The translations under genes and the position numbers were made by a program. The notes beneath the pieces are model-generated. The model worked only from the letters and a program-made list of their open reading frames with translations. It did no database searches and was not told the origin of the DNA. Shown here piece by piece: positions 36,548 to 45,344 of a stretch of 64,000 bases of DNA. The DNA is taken from positions 22,642-86,641 of the forward strand of contig NZ_JAECZB010000023.1 in assembly GCF_016056295.1 (NCBI RefSeq), given 5' to 3'. Position 1 is the first letter of the stretch. Every line of letters starts with the position of its first letter. This DNA is from Atlanticothrix silvestris CENA357. GTDB taxonomy: Bacteria; Cyanobacteriota; Cyanobacteriia; Cyanobacteriales; Nostocaceae.

Positions 36548-36549
36548 AG

Positions 36550-36765
36550 ATGAGCTATTATCGTCGTCGCCTATCTCCAATTAAGCCAGGAGATCCAATT
36601 GATTATAAGGATGTTGATTTGTTGCGTAAGTTTGTCACCGAGCGGGGTAAGATACTACCGCGTCGGATTACAGGACTTACATGCAAGCAACAGCGAGACT
36701 TGACATTAGCGATTAAACGTGCGCGGATTGTGGCTTTATTGCCCTTTATCAATGCCGAAGGCTAA
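36550..36765 (+). CDS. rpsR: 30S ribosomal protein S18
   Basis: 71 residues. The S18 signature [32 protein letters not shown] is split across the centre, followed by [16 protein letters not shown]. It starts two bases after the rpmG stop, so the genes are co-translated. The RNase gene follows after about 370 bases that hold repeats. Confidence 0.97.
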   Translation: MSYYRRRLSPIKPGDPIDYKDVDLLRKFVTERGKILPRRITGLTCKQQRDLTLAIKRARIVALLPFINAEG

Positions 36766-37137
36766 ATCAATTTTGGATTTTAGATTTTGCGGAAAGTTGT
36801 AATAGCGAAGCTTTAGCGAGTCTTGTCTACGACACGCTACGCGAACGAGGGTCGGAGGGTTTCCAACGCCACTTGACGACAGTTGCCTCAAGTCGGGAGA
36901 GCTGCCCAACACAGTGGCTCCTCCGTAGCCAACTTTCCAATATAGATTATTGGATTAACAAGAAAAGCTGTATTCAAATCACAATTAGCTTGGTCTTTTT
37001 GAGCCTAAAATCTTAAATCTGAGTAATAAAATCTAAAATTGGTATTACATAAAAATCGTTGGATTCAGGATTTAATATCGATTTATTAAATCCAAAATCC
37101 CCAACATAAAATTTAAAATTACTAGAGTGCGAGAGTT
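36766..37137. other. Repeat-bearing gap between rpsR and the RNase gene
   Basis: 372 bases. At about 36790-36930 lies a GC-rich dispersed repeat with CACGCTACGCGAACGAGGG and CAAGTCGGGAGAGCTGCCC, similar to blocks at 2.15 kb and 24.0 kb. The rest consists of short AT-rich direct repeats built on words such as AAAATCTAAAAT and AAATCCAAAA. Confidence 0.6.
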
Positions 37138-39198
37138 GTGGAAAAGGGGACGCTAGTTGAATTTCGGGTTCAAGGCGATCGCCGTCTAGGCGTGGTAGAA
37201 CGTCCAGACGGAAAAACCCGCTGGTTTGTGGTAGATGAACGCGGTCAATCCCACAGCCTCGCGCCTAGACAAATTACCTATACAGTTAACGGACAAGCCT
37301 ACAAGACCTCTGAAATTGTCAGCTTTTTACAGCAGGTCAAGCCTTATTTAGATCCATCAAGCTTAGAGGTAGCCTGGGAATTACTAGTGGAAGATGGGGA
37401 AACAGTAACACCTGCCCAAATGGCAAATCTACTATTTTCTCAATCAGATGCAGCTCCTTGTTATGCAGCACATTGCTTGTTATCAGACGATAAATTTTAT
37501 TTCAAGCAAAAAGGAGATGCTTACGAACCAAGAACTGCGGCTCAGGTAGCAGAACGCAAACACCAAATAGAAATAGAAGCTCTCAAGGCCAAAGGACAGC
37601 AAGAATTTTTGGCTCGCGTGGAGCAAGCCCTTCAAGGTGAAGCAGTAGCATGGCAGCGCCACGACCGCCAGCGCATAGAAGGACTGGAAAAATATGCAGC
37701 ACTGCTAGCGGATGTTGTGAAAATGGGAGTAAATTTTGACTCTCTAGGTCGTGCCTATCCTCCGTCAGCCTCAGTCTTAGAGACTATGACCATGCTAGGC
37801 CGTCCCGCAACTCCCCAAGGAGCCTTGCAATTATTGATAGACCTGGGTTGGTGGAATGTTCATGAGAACTTGTTCTTGCGTCGTTCGTCAATTCCGGTTC
37901 AGTTTCCTCACAAGGTATTAGAAGTGGCGCAACAGCGTTTGGATTTTCCACCAGCTGACTTAGATGCAAATCGCCTAGATTTGAATCATCTGAAGGTTTA
38001 CACAATTGATGATGAAAGCACCACTGAAATAGATGATGGTCTAAGTTGGGAATTACTCCCAGATGGAAAGCAACGCCTGTGGGTACACATCGCCGATCCC
38101 ACCCGGTGGTTAATACCAGAAGATGATTTAGATCTAGAAGCGAGGAAGCGCGGAAGTACAGTTTATTTGCCTACAGGGATGATTCCCATGTTCCCGGAAG
38201 TTTTGGCGACTGGGCCTATGAGCTTAGTTCAAGGGCAAGTTTGTTGTGCCCTTAGCTTTGGGATTGTCTTAGATCCGAATGGGGCAGTAGAAGATTATTG
38301 CATTCATCCCAGTTTTATTAAGCCAACTTATCGCCTCACCTACGAAGACGTAGACGAGATGTTGCAATTAGGAGTACAAGCAGAACCAGAAATAGAAGCG
38401 ATCGCCAATTGGGCACGGCAACGCAAATCCTGGCGCTACAATCAAGGAGCCATCAGCATTAATATGCCGGAGGCGATGATCAAAGTCAAAGATGACAATA
38501 TTGACATTGATATTTTAGACGATTCCTCTTCGCGGCAACTGGTGGCGGAAATGATGATTTTGGCTGGTGAAGTGGCAGCTCGCTACGGTCAAACTCATAA
38601 TATACCTCTACCGTTTCGGGGTCAGCCGCAGCCAGAATTACCCCCAGATGAAGAATTGCTTCAGTTACCGGCAGGGTTTGTGCGTGCCTGTGCCATGCGT
38701 CGCTGTATGCCCAAGAGTGAAATGAGTATCACTCCTTTGCGTCATGCTGGTTTGGGTTTGGATACATACACACAGGCTACTTCTCCCATTCGCCGCTATA
38801 GTGACTTACTCACCCACTTTCAACTTAAAGCCCACCTACGAGGCGAAGTTCTGCCATTTTCAGCAGAACAACTCAAAGAAGTCATGATGAGCGTCAGCAG
38901 TACCACCCAAGAATTGGTAATGGTGGAACGGCAAACTAATAGATATTGGGCTTTAGAGTATTTGCGTCGCCATCCAGAGCAAGTTTGGCATGTGACAGTT
39001 TTAATGTGGCTGCGAGAAGACAGCAATTTAGCATTAATTTTGTTAGAAGACTTAGGCTTGCAGTTACCAATGACATTCAAACGTTCAGTGAAATTGGGTG
39101 AACAGATATTAGTCAAAGTTAGCTTCGCCGACCCGCAAAAAGATTTTATTCAATTCCAAGAAATAATTTATCAAGAAGCTCAAACGGCTACGAATTAG
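37138..39198 (+). CDS. rnb: RNB-domain exoribonuclease (RNase R/II family)
   Basis: 3'-5' exoribonuclease (known of the family). 686 residues with a GTG start at 37138, which fits the N-terminus MEKGTLVEFRVQGDRRLGVVERPDGK. The N-terminal part is an OB-like or SH3-like region typical of the cyanobacterial and chloroplast type. The RNB domain begins at about 275 with YTIDDESTTEIDDGLSWE, which holds the metal-binding Asp residues, then WVHIADPTRW, GSTVYLPTGMIPMFPE, QATSPIRRYSDLLTHFQL and a C-terminal S1-like end. RNase follows rpsR in many cyanobacteria. Whether it acts as RNase R or RNase II cannot be decided from sequence alone. Confidence 0.93.
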   Translation: MEKGTLVEFRVQGDRRLGVVERPDGKTRWFVVDERGQSHSLAPRQITYTVNGQAYKTSEIVSFLQQVKPYLDPSSLEVAWELLVEDGETVTPAQMANLLFSQSDAAPCYAAHCLLSDDKFYFKQKGDAYEPRTAAQVAERKHQIEIEALKAKGQQEFLARVEQALQGEAVAWQRHDRQRIEGLEKYAALLADVVKMGVNFDSLGRAYPPSASVLETMTMLGRPATPQGALQLLIDLGWWNVHENLFLRRSSIPVQFPHKVLEVAQQRLDFPPADLDANRLDLNHLKVYTIDDESTTEIDDGLSWELLPDGKQRLWVHIADPTRWLIPEDDLDLEARKRGSTVYLPTGMIPMFPEVLATGPMSLVQGQVCCALSFGIVLDPNGAVEDYCIHPSFIKPTYRLTYEDVDEMLQLGVQAEPEIEAIANWARQRKSWRYNQGAISINMPEAMIKVKDDNIDIDILDDSSSRQLVAEMMILAGEVAARYGQTHNIPLPFRGQPQPELPPDEELLQLPAGFVRACAMRRCMPKSEMSITPLRHAGLGLDTYTQATSPIRRYSDLLTHFQLKAHLRGEVLPFSAEQLKEVMMSVSSTTQELVMVERQTNRYWALEYLRRHPEQVWHVTVLMWLREDSNLALILLEDLGLQLPMTFKRSVKLGEQILVKVSFADPQKDFIQFQEIIYQEAQTATN

Positions 39199-39217
39199 AT
39201 ATGAGTTCCTAATATAA

Positions 39218-40087
39218 CTACCTAAATAATTCTTGCAGTTCCTTTTGTAAGGATAGAGGTTGATAACCTAAAGCAAAAGCTCTAGAACTATCTAAAGAAA
39301 CATCTGCTGGTCTCGGTGCTGCCATTTTTACATCTTCTTGTCGGCAGGATTTAAGCCCAGTAGTGGGGAATTGAAATACTTCGATTAATAACTTCCCAAA
39401 ATCATAGCGAGAAATTCGCTCTTTTCCTCCCAAGTGAATGTAACCTTTAACTTTTGCTAATGCTAACAACAAGCCTTTTGCCGCAGTCATCGCACTAACT
39501 GGCGTGCGAAATTCATCTATAAATAAACTTAGTTCTTTTCCTGCTTTTAAAGTTTGGATAAATGGCTGAATAAAGCTATTAGCTGTAGGGGTTTTTGCTC
39601 CAAACATCAACGGCATCCGGCACACTGCTGTTTGAGGATATCGCTCTAGCATACCTATTTCAGCCATGACTTTTTGCTCACCATAAATATTAACAGGACA
39701 TACAGAGTCTGTTTCTTGATAGGGAGCATTTAAACCATCAAAAACTAAGTCAGTTGATGTAAAAACGCAAGGAATTGCATAATCTGCACAAAGTCCTGCA
39801 ATATTGCTGGATGTTACCACATTAATTGTGTGTGATTCTTGGGGGTGGGTTTGACAAAAATTTGGTTGTGATTGCGCCGCAGTATGAATAACTGCTGCTG
39901 GTTCGATATCACTAAATGTGTGCTTGAGTTCTTGATAATTTGTCAAGTCAACTTTTAGTAATTTAATGCCATCAATCTCTAATTCATGGGAGCAATAAGT
40001 GCCATAAACTTCCCATTCTTGTTTTGCTAGTTGGCAAATATGCCATCCTAAAAAACCACTGGCTCCAGTGATTAACAGTTTTTTCAT
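39218..40087 (-). CDS. NAD(P)-dependent sugar-nucleotide reductase (RfbD-like SDR)
   Basis: 289 residues from the ATG of MKKLLITGASGFLGWHICQ at 40087; the frame continues upstream but the Rossmann start fixes this choice. Seen: nucleotide-binding GASGFLGWH, DLTNYQELKHTFSDIEPAAVIHTAAQS, TSTDLVFDG, the catalytic YGEQK (Tyr-x-x-x-Lys) and CRMPLMFG. This is the dTDP-4-dehydrorhamnose reductase family, which also includes the regulatory subunit of methionine adenosyltransferase. No other rhamnose genes are nearby, so the substrate is open. Converges with the RNase gene, 19 bases apart. Confidence 0.85.
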   Translation of the reverse strand: MKKLLITGASGFLGWHICQLAKQEWEVYGTYCSHELEIDGIKLLKVDLTNYQELKHTFSDIEPAAVIHTAAQSQPNFCQTHPQESHTINVVTSSNIAGLCADYAIPCVFTSTDLVFDGLNAPYQETDSVCPVNIYGEQKVMAEIGMLERYPQTAVCRMPLMFGAKTPTANSFIQPFIQTLKAGKELSLFIDEFRTPVSAMTAAKGLLLALAKVKGYIHLGGKERISRYDFGKLLIEVFQFPTTGLKSCRQEDVKMAAPRPADVSLDSSRAFALGYQPLSLQKELQELFR

Positions 40088-40158
40088 GTTCAATTGAGCA
40101 ATGCAGAGAATGAATTGCACAAAATTATAATAACCTGCAACTAGACCTGGAGAAAAAA

Positions 40159-40902
40159 CTATTTAATTAATTCCTGAAACCGCTTGTCGCTACGCACTTT
40201 ATTAAAATCTGGATCAGTTTTTGCTAACTTCTGGTATTTACCAGGAACCATGTGGATAGCCTTGTGCAGGTTTTCAAGTGCTAACTCTATATTGCTCTGC
40301 AAAGCATAAGTGCAAGCTTTATTGTAATAGGCTTCATCTTTATTTGGCTTGATGGCGATCGCTCTGTCGTATGAAATCAGCGCTTCTTTGTATCTTTGCA
40401 ATTTTGTCAGAGCAATGCCTCGATTAATCCAAGCTGCATACTTGTCTGGTTTAATGGCGATCGCTTTGTTGTAAGATTCTAAGGCTTCGTTGTATTTTTG
40501 CAATGATGCTAGAGCATTGCCTTGGTTATACCAAGCTTCATCTTTGTCTGGTTGGATGGCGATCGCTTTGTTGTAAGATTCTAAGGCTTCGTTGTTTTTT
40601 TGCAATGATGCCAGGGCGTTGCCTCGGTTAATCCAAGCTGCTGCACTCTCAGGTTGAATCGCAATCACCTTGTCGTATGCGTTGATAGCATCTTGGTAGC
40701 GTTGTTTATCTAATAATTGATCAGCTTGATGAAATAAATCTTGGGCTTTTTGGCTAGCCTTTGCTTCTGTCAGTAGTTGAGTAACATTGATTTTTTGCAC
40801 TACTTGCTTAGTATTTTCTGTTGATGAGTTCACCTCATAATTACAGCCAAATGTAAGGAAAGCAATGAAGCTAGAGGCAACGAAGCAACGCCAAGATACC
40901 AT
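40159..40902 (-). CDS. TPR-repeat lipoprotein
   Basis: 247 residues from the ATG of MVSWRCFVASSFIAFLTFGCN at 40902; the frame opens earlier at 40929. The signal ends in a lipobox-like FLTFGC, so lipid anchoring is likely. Five or six TPR units fill residues 60-215, each with the pattern AAWINRGNALASLQKxxEALESYNKAIAIQPDK. The units are highly alike at DNA level, and several carry a HIP1 octamer at the same place, so recent internal duplication is probable. A C-terminal part, KLAKTDPDFNKVRSDKRFQELIK, closes the protein. Presumably a scaffold for protein interactions. Confidence 0.85.
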   Translation of the reverse strand: MVSWRCFVASSFIAFLTFGCNYEVNSSTENTKQVVQKINVTQLLTEAKASQKAQDLFHQADQLLDKQRYQDAINAYDKVIAIQPESAAAWINRGNALASLQKNNEALESYNKAIAIQPDKDEAWYNQGNALASLQKYNEALESYNKAIAIKPDKYAAWINRGIALTKLQRYKEALISYDRAIAIKPNKDEAYYNKACTYALQSNIELALENLHKAIHMVPGKYQKLAKTDPDFNKVRSDKRFQELIK

Positions 40903-41283
40903 GCTGTACCTACGAAAATCACAATACAATGTTACAACTTGTTTATATTTTATAATTTTATCAAAAAACTTTGATTTTTTTTAATTTTGGTCACATTTTC
41001 ATATTCGGCTTTGCTAGGATATAGGTTTTTTAGCAAACAATATATGATTTTTTAGTATATGTAGGGATAGAAAAGCACATTTATCCTGCAATTGCAATGA
41101 CGATTTTATAGCAGTGACTTGACAAATACACCCAAGTCATGAAAGTGTAATGTGCTGGAATTAGTATTAATCAACTTCTTTCAAAAATGAATTTCTCGTA
41201 AGAAGATAAGACAGAATCGAGAATTTAAAAGATTGAATATTTTAACTTCTCAATATCCTCTTACACAGGCAAAATATTAAAGC
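40903..41283. other. Intergenic region upstream of two divergent genes
   Basis: About 380 AT-rich bases expected to hold divergent promoters for the TPR lipoprotein and the first pentapeptide-repeat gene. No operator, repeat or RNA gene was recognised. Confidence 0.35.
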
Positions 41284-42618
41284 ATGACGATTGAACCTAA
41301 CTCACACAATCTACAAACCCCAGAATCCAGCGGCAAAAAAGAATTGCAACCAGATGATTTTGACGGTGGTACAAGTGAAAATAACTTAACCCTCAAAGCA
41401 CAGACAGCACAACAATCCTTTTTGCAATCTCCACAAAATACAAATGCGCTTGAAAAAGACCGTTCTGACCTTGAGCTATATCCTACCAATCAAGTCACAA
41501 TTAAACCGAGGGCATTATTAATTACTTTAATAGCGATCGCCTTGACTGTCATCGGAGTTGCTCTAAATAACTGGGTTATCGGCATTTTCGGAACGCTAAT
41601 AACTTTGGTGTTATCACTGGCAATTTTATGGCCTTGGTTGCAATATGTAGTATTTGAGTGGTTTTCAAGCGAAAACAGAACGCTATTTGTTGCTTTTTTG
41701 GGTCTACTAGTAGCTATGATCGGCTTGCTCAAGTTTAGTGGTTTGGGCGATCGCCTCCTCACTTGGGAAAATAAAATTAACTGGGATGCTTCTGGAGCAA
41801 TAGCAGGATGGTTTGGTGCTGTGGGACAAATTCTTGTTGCAATTATTGCAGTTTTTGTTGCTTGGCGACAGTACGTTATTTCCAAAGATTTGACAATTCA
41901 GCAAAACTTACTTACTGTCCAGCAAAATATTATTACCCAACAACAAACTATAGATTCATATTTCCAAAACATCTGTGACATAGTATTAGACGATCAAGGA
42001 TTATTAGAAGATTCACCCCAGGAGCGAATAATCGCTCAAGGACGCACCGCTGCAATTTTCAGCAGTATTGATGGCTATGGCAAAGCAAAAATTCTCCGCT
42101 TTCTCTCCCGTTGTCAATTACTAACACCTTTAAAACGCGATAAATTTGACCGAGTGATGGTTGGACAAAATGACGATTACGACCAAGACCGTTTTAAAGG
42201 TGTACGTGTGATCGAGCTAGGTATTATGCTTGCTGGTGCAGACCTTTCTGGTACAGATTTACGTCAGGTCGATCTCAGCGAAGCTAATCTTATCCGCGCT
42301 AATCTCAGTGGCTGTGATTTGGTAAAAGCTAACCTCTCCCGTACCATCTTGTATGATGCTAACCTCAGTAATACTGACCTGAATGGAGTTCGTCTATTCT
42401 ATGGTTCTGTGGAAAAGGCATCACCCCGTAGTCGCACCGAACCACCTAACTACGAAACTGGCGAATCTACCGGCGCTGTTGTGGAAAATGCTGATTTTAA
42501 TTATGTGCAACGAATGTCTGAGGCTAATCGGTACTATTGCTGCGCTTGGGGTGGTGAAAAAACTAGAGCCACTATTCCTGATGGTTGTAAAGATATTCCC
42601 AATCAGTTGGGAAGATAG
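41284..42618 (+). CDS. Membrane pentapeptide-repeat protein, paralogue 1
   Basis: 444 residues. An N-terminal hydrophilic tail (about 75) is followed by three to four membrane helices (ALLITLIAIALTVIGVALNNWVIGIFGTLITLVLSLAILWPWL, LFVAFLGLLVAMIGLL, WFGAVGQILVAIIAVFVAWRQYVI), then a helical segment rich in Gln (TIQQNLLTVQQNIITQQQTIDSYFQ) and a GRTAAIFSSIDGYGKAKILRFLSR module. Pentapeptide repeats follow (AGADLSGTDLRQVDLSEANLIRANLSGCDLVKANLS). The C-terminus has a conserved Cys/Gly tail (YYCCAWGGEKTRATIPDGC). The second paralogue follows after 136 bases. Function unknown; pentapeptide parts often act as interaction surfaces. Confidence 0.85.
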   Translation: MTIEPNSHNLQTPESSGKKELQPDDFDGGTSENNLTLKAQTAQQSFLQSPQNTNALEKDRSDLELYPTNQVTIKPRALLITLIAIALTVIGVALNNWVIGIFGTLITLVLSLAILWPWLQYVVFEWFSSENRTLFVAFLGLLVAMIGLLKFSGLGDRLLTWENKINWDASGAIAGWFGAVGQILVAIIAVFVAWRQYVISKDLTIQQNLLTVQQNIITQQQTIDSYFQNICDIVLDDQGLLEDSPQERIIAQGRTAAIFSSIDGYGKAKILRFLSRCQLLTPLKRDKFDRVMVGQNDDYDQDRFKGVRVIELGIMLAGADLSGTDLRQVDLSEANLIRANLSGCDLVKANLSRTILYDANLSNTDLNGVRLFYGSVEKASPRSRTEPPNYETGESTGAVVENADFNYVQRMSEANRYYCCAWGGEKTRATIPDGCKDIPNQLGR

Positions 42619-42754
42619 TTTTTTATAACTCTACACTTTTTTTGTGTTAAAAATAAAACCTAACTATGAATTAAGTATATTACTTGTTCTTACCCTGTGG
42701 TAAATACGATCAAACCACTGTTGAACTCAAAGCAGCTGGTATCACAATATAATT

Positions 42755-44026
42755 ATGTCGATTGAAGAATCTAACTCTAACTCATCCGAAACCCAAAATT
42801 TAGAACTTACTACCGACGAAACCCAAAATCTAGAACTTACTACCGACAACAACTTACAACCAGCTAATAGTTATGGTGCAATAGTTACACAAAAAGCTCT
42901 ACCAGTTGTTCTCATAGCGGTTGCTATTATTTTTGTTGGAGTTGTTACAAATAATTGGATATTAGGAATTTTAGGAACGCTAGTAGCTTTGCTACTTTCC
43001 TTATTAATACTTGTACCTTGGTGGCAACAATTTATAAATAGATGGCTGTCTGTGCAACAAAAAATGCTCCTTGTTGCTTTTTTGGGAGTCATAGGGGCAA
43101 TTATTGGCATTATCAAGTTCAGTGGTTTAGGCGATCGCTTGCTGATTTGGGGACGCAAAATTAACTGGGAAGCTTCTGGTACTCTGGCGGAATGGTTTGG
43201 CGCTTTGGGACAAATTGCCATTGCCATTCTTGCAGTTTCCGTTGCTTGGCAACAATACGTCATTTCCAAAGACCTTACAGAAAAGCAAAATCAGTTGACT
43301 GAAGAGCAAAATCGACTTACTATCCAACAAAACGTTATTACCCAACAGCAGACAATTGATTCCTATTTCCAAGGCATATCAGATTTGGTACTCGATGAAG
43401 AAGGATTATTGGAAGATTGGCCTCAAGAGCGAATGCTGGCTGAAGGACGCACTGCGGCAATTCTCAGTAGTATAGATGGTGAAGGAAAAGCTAAAGTTTT
43501 GCGCTTTCTTTCCCGTTCTAGATTGCTCACACCCTTAAAACGAGATAGTCGTCTTGGTCGAGCTATTTTTGATGGGCATGGGGGCTATGCCGAAGACCGT
43601 CTCTACGGTGTACGTGTTATTGATTTAGGTGGGATGCTAGCAAGAGCTAATCTCTCTGGCACAGACCTACGTTGGACTGACCTCAGTGAAGCCAATCTTG
43701 TCCACGCTAACTTTAGTGATTGTGATTTGTTTAAAGCTGACTTATCTCGTGCCATCTTGTATGAGGCTAACCTCAGTGGTGCTGACCTGAGCGAGATTTG
43801 TTTATTCTATGGGTCAGTAGACAAAGCATCACCCCGCAGTCGCAAAAAACCGCCAGACTACGAAACTGGCGAACACACCGGTGCTGTTGTCGAAAAAGCC
43901 GATTTCAGCAATGTGCAAAGAATGTCTGATGCTACCCGCTGCTATTGCTGCACTTGGGGTGGTGAAAAAACTAGAGCCACTATTCCCGGTGGCTGTGAAG
44001 GTATTGATAACAAATTAGGAAGATGA
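42755..44026 (+). CDS. Membrane pentapeptide-repeat protein, paralogue 2
   Basis: 423 residues, same architecture as the gene before it: N-terminal hydrophilic tail, three to four helices, Gln-rich helix, GRTAAILSSIDGEGKAKVLRFLSR module, pentapeptide repeats (ARANLSGTDLRWTDLSEANLVHANFSDCDLFKADLS) and the Cys/Gly tail CYCCTWGGEKTRATIPGGC. The N-terminal tail holds a perfect-frame tandem repeat of 30 bases (42788-42817 and 42818-42847) encoding ETQNLELTTD twice, absent from paralogue 1. The two genes arose by tandem duplication and then diverged mostly in the tail and helices. Confidence 0.85.
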   Translation: MSIEESNSNSSETQNLELTTDETQNLELTTDNNLQPANSYGAIVTQKALPVVLIAVAIIFVGVVTNNWILGILGTLVALLLSLLILVPWWQQFINRWLSVQQKMLLVAFLGVIGAIIGIIKFSGLGDRLLIWGRKINWEASGTLAEWFGALGQIAIAILAVSVAWQQYVISKDLTEKQNQLTEEQNRLTIQQNVITQQQTIDSYFQGISDLVLDEEGLLEDWPQERMLAEGRTAAILSSIDGEGKAKVLRFLSRSRLLTPLKRDSRLGRAIFDGHGGYAEDRLYGVRVIDLGGMLARANLSGTDLRWTDLSEANLVHANFSDCDLFKADLSRAILYEANLSGADLSEICLFYGSVDKASPRSRKKPPDYETGEHTGAVVEKADFSNVQRMSDATRCYCCTWGGEKTRATIPGGCEGIDNKLGR

Positions 44027-44040
44027 ATAAGCAGCACTTC

Positions 44041-44073
44041 AACAACTGACAACTGACTATTAACAACTGACAC
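44041..44073. repeat. STRR3-like short repeats
   Basis: Interspersed copies of CAACTGA and ACAACTGAC just after paralogue 2, of the short heptamer class known from heterocystous cyanobacteria. They are imperfect and few. Confidence 0.5.
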
Positions 44074-44085
44074 GCGTAGCGTAAA

Positions 44086-44856
44086 TCAAAAAAACAGTTT
44101 AAATCTTGCTAATTGAGTTTCAATTGCCGTCGTGAGAATTTTATTCAGTTCATCATTGTCTTGAAACTGCAAAATTTGTTGTGTAGGTAAATCAAAGGAA
44201 AATTGTCCCTCAAAGTCTGGGCGTTGCATGTGCGCTAACAAAATTTGTTCGGAACGCTTACTTTGAATTGCATAGCCAATTTCCACACAGACATGTGGAC
44301 TCGGAATCAATTGGTTGGTTTCTTTACCTGCAATGTTAGCAATAGGTGTAGTGTCTGCAATAAACAATAAGCTCTTACGAATCTTTCGCATAATAGCGCG
44401 ACTGAGCCGTAAAGGAGCATCACTAGGTCGATAAGCTTCTGCTAATGCTAAAGGAAGACGCGATCGCAAATTTAAAGATGCCAAACTTTTTTGCAATTCC
44501 TCTTTCAGGGCTTCACTCGCTGCGGCATATTCAGTTTGATAGCATAAAAAAATTGTTGGTTCTAACTGAGCTAACAAAGCCTGCTTAGTAAAATAAATTT
44601 CATGACTAATCAAGTCAATGTTAGCTACACAATAGCCACCACTACCTTCAATATAAAATTCAATATTTTCCCCTTCTAGATAGCGCCCAAACCAAGTTGA
44701 TTGTTTAACTTCATCGCTATCTTCTAAAAAGTCCGCCCGCATTGCCGATCTCAGCAAGCTTTTTTTACTGAGGCGAATGTCTGGCGGACGTTTTTCCAGC
44801 TCTGCGATCGGCTCATAATTTTCTAAATACCATGCTCTGAGCGCAATAATTGACAT
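44086..44856 (-). CDS. Protein with TIR-like / nucleotide-binding C-terminal domain
   Basis: 256 residues, not firmly recognised. The N-terminal half (about 1-95) has no clear motif. The C-terminal half (about 96-256) reads as an alpha/beta domain: PTIFLCYQTEYAAASEALKEELQKSL, then LLFIADTTPIANIAG, then PSPHVCVEIGYAIQSKRSEQILLAHM, then FDLPTQQILQF. This order (strand, helix, Asp-Thr-Thr-Pro, then an S-P-x-V-x-x-E-x-G-Y-A segment) is that of TIR-like and deoxyribosyltransferase-like folds; the Glu in VEIGYA would be the catalytic candidate. NAD- or nucleotide-directed activity is inference. It converges with the pentapeptide genes. Confidence 0.65.
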   Translation of the reverse strand: MSIIALRAWYLENYEPIAELEKRPPDIRLSKKSLLRSAMRADFLEDSDEVKQSTWFGRYLEGENIEFYIEGSGGYCVANIDLISHEIYFTKQALLAQLEPTIFLCYQTEYAAASEALKEELQKSLASLNLRSRLPLALAEAYRPSDAPLRLSRAIMRKIRKSLLFIADTTPIANIAGKETNQLIPSPHVCVEIGYAIQSKRSEQILLAHMQRPDFEGQFSFDLPTQQILQFQDNDELNKILTTAIETQLARFKLFF

Positions 44857-45344
44857 AAGGGGCTATTTCAAATGTCTGTTGCTATTCGACTTTTTACAAG
44901 CTTACACTGAAGGATACCCCTTAATACAACAACACCCAAGCATCTACTAGCTTTAATTATTTCCTCCCCTTGGTGATTATAGCCAGGGATGTAATCAGGT
45001 TTATCACTTTAAACAAGCAATAAAAACCAGTTACAGCGCCCCCTGATTTTCAATCATTCGAGGAAATATCAGCGTTCGCGTTGGGTGTTGTTGGGGTTGG
45101 ACGAGACAGACATAAATTAAACAGCGTTTTTTACCTCTTTTGTCTATTACAAACCTGCTGTTGGATCTGTCAGGGAAGCTTTTTATTTAGCTTCAATTAT
45201 TAGATTAGCACTTGTAGATTGGCATGGTTACTTTTGCAAATAAACTTTACTTTAGTCAAGAGTCAGTTGTCAGTGGTCAGTTGTCAGTGGCAAATGGCAA
45301 CTAACAAACGGTTTTAACACCAACCTATAGAACTGAGACATGCA
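44857..45344. other. Intergenic region with STRR2-like repeats
   Basis: About 490 bases. At 45261-45290 the sequence GTCAGTTGTCAGTG occurs twice in a row, made of TTGTCAG heptamers (STRR2 class of heterocystous cyanobacteria). No gene or RNA was recognised in the rest. Confidence 0.55.

Noticed and set aside
40300..40700. Repeated GCGATCGC sites as an operator array
   Set aside because: They are HIP1 octamers inside TPR codons and occur throughout the genome.
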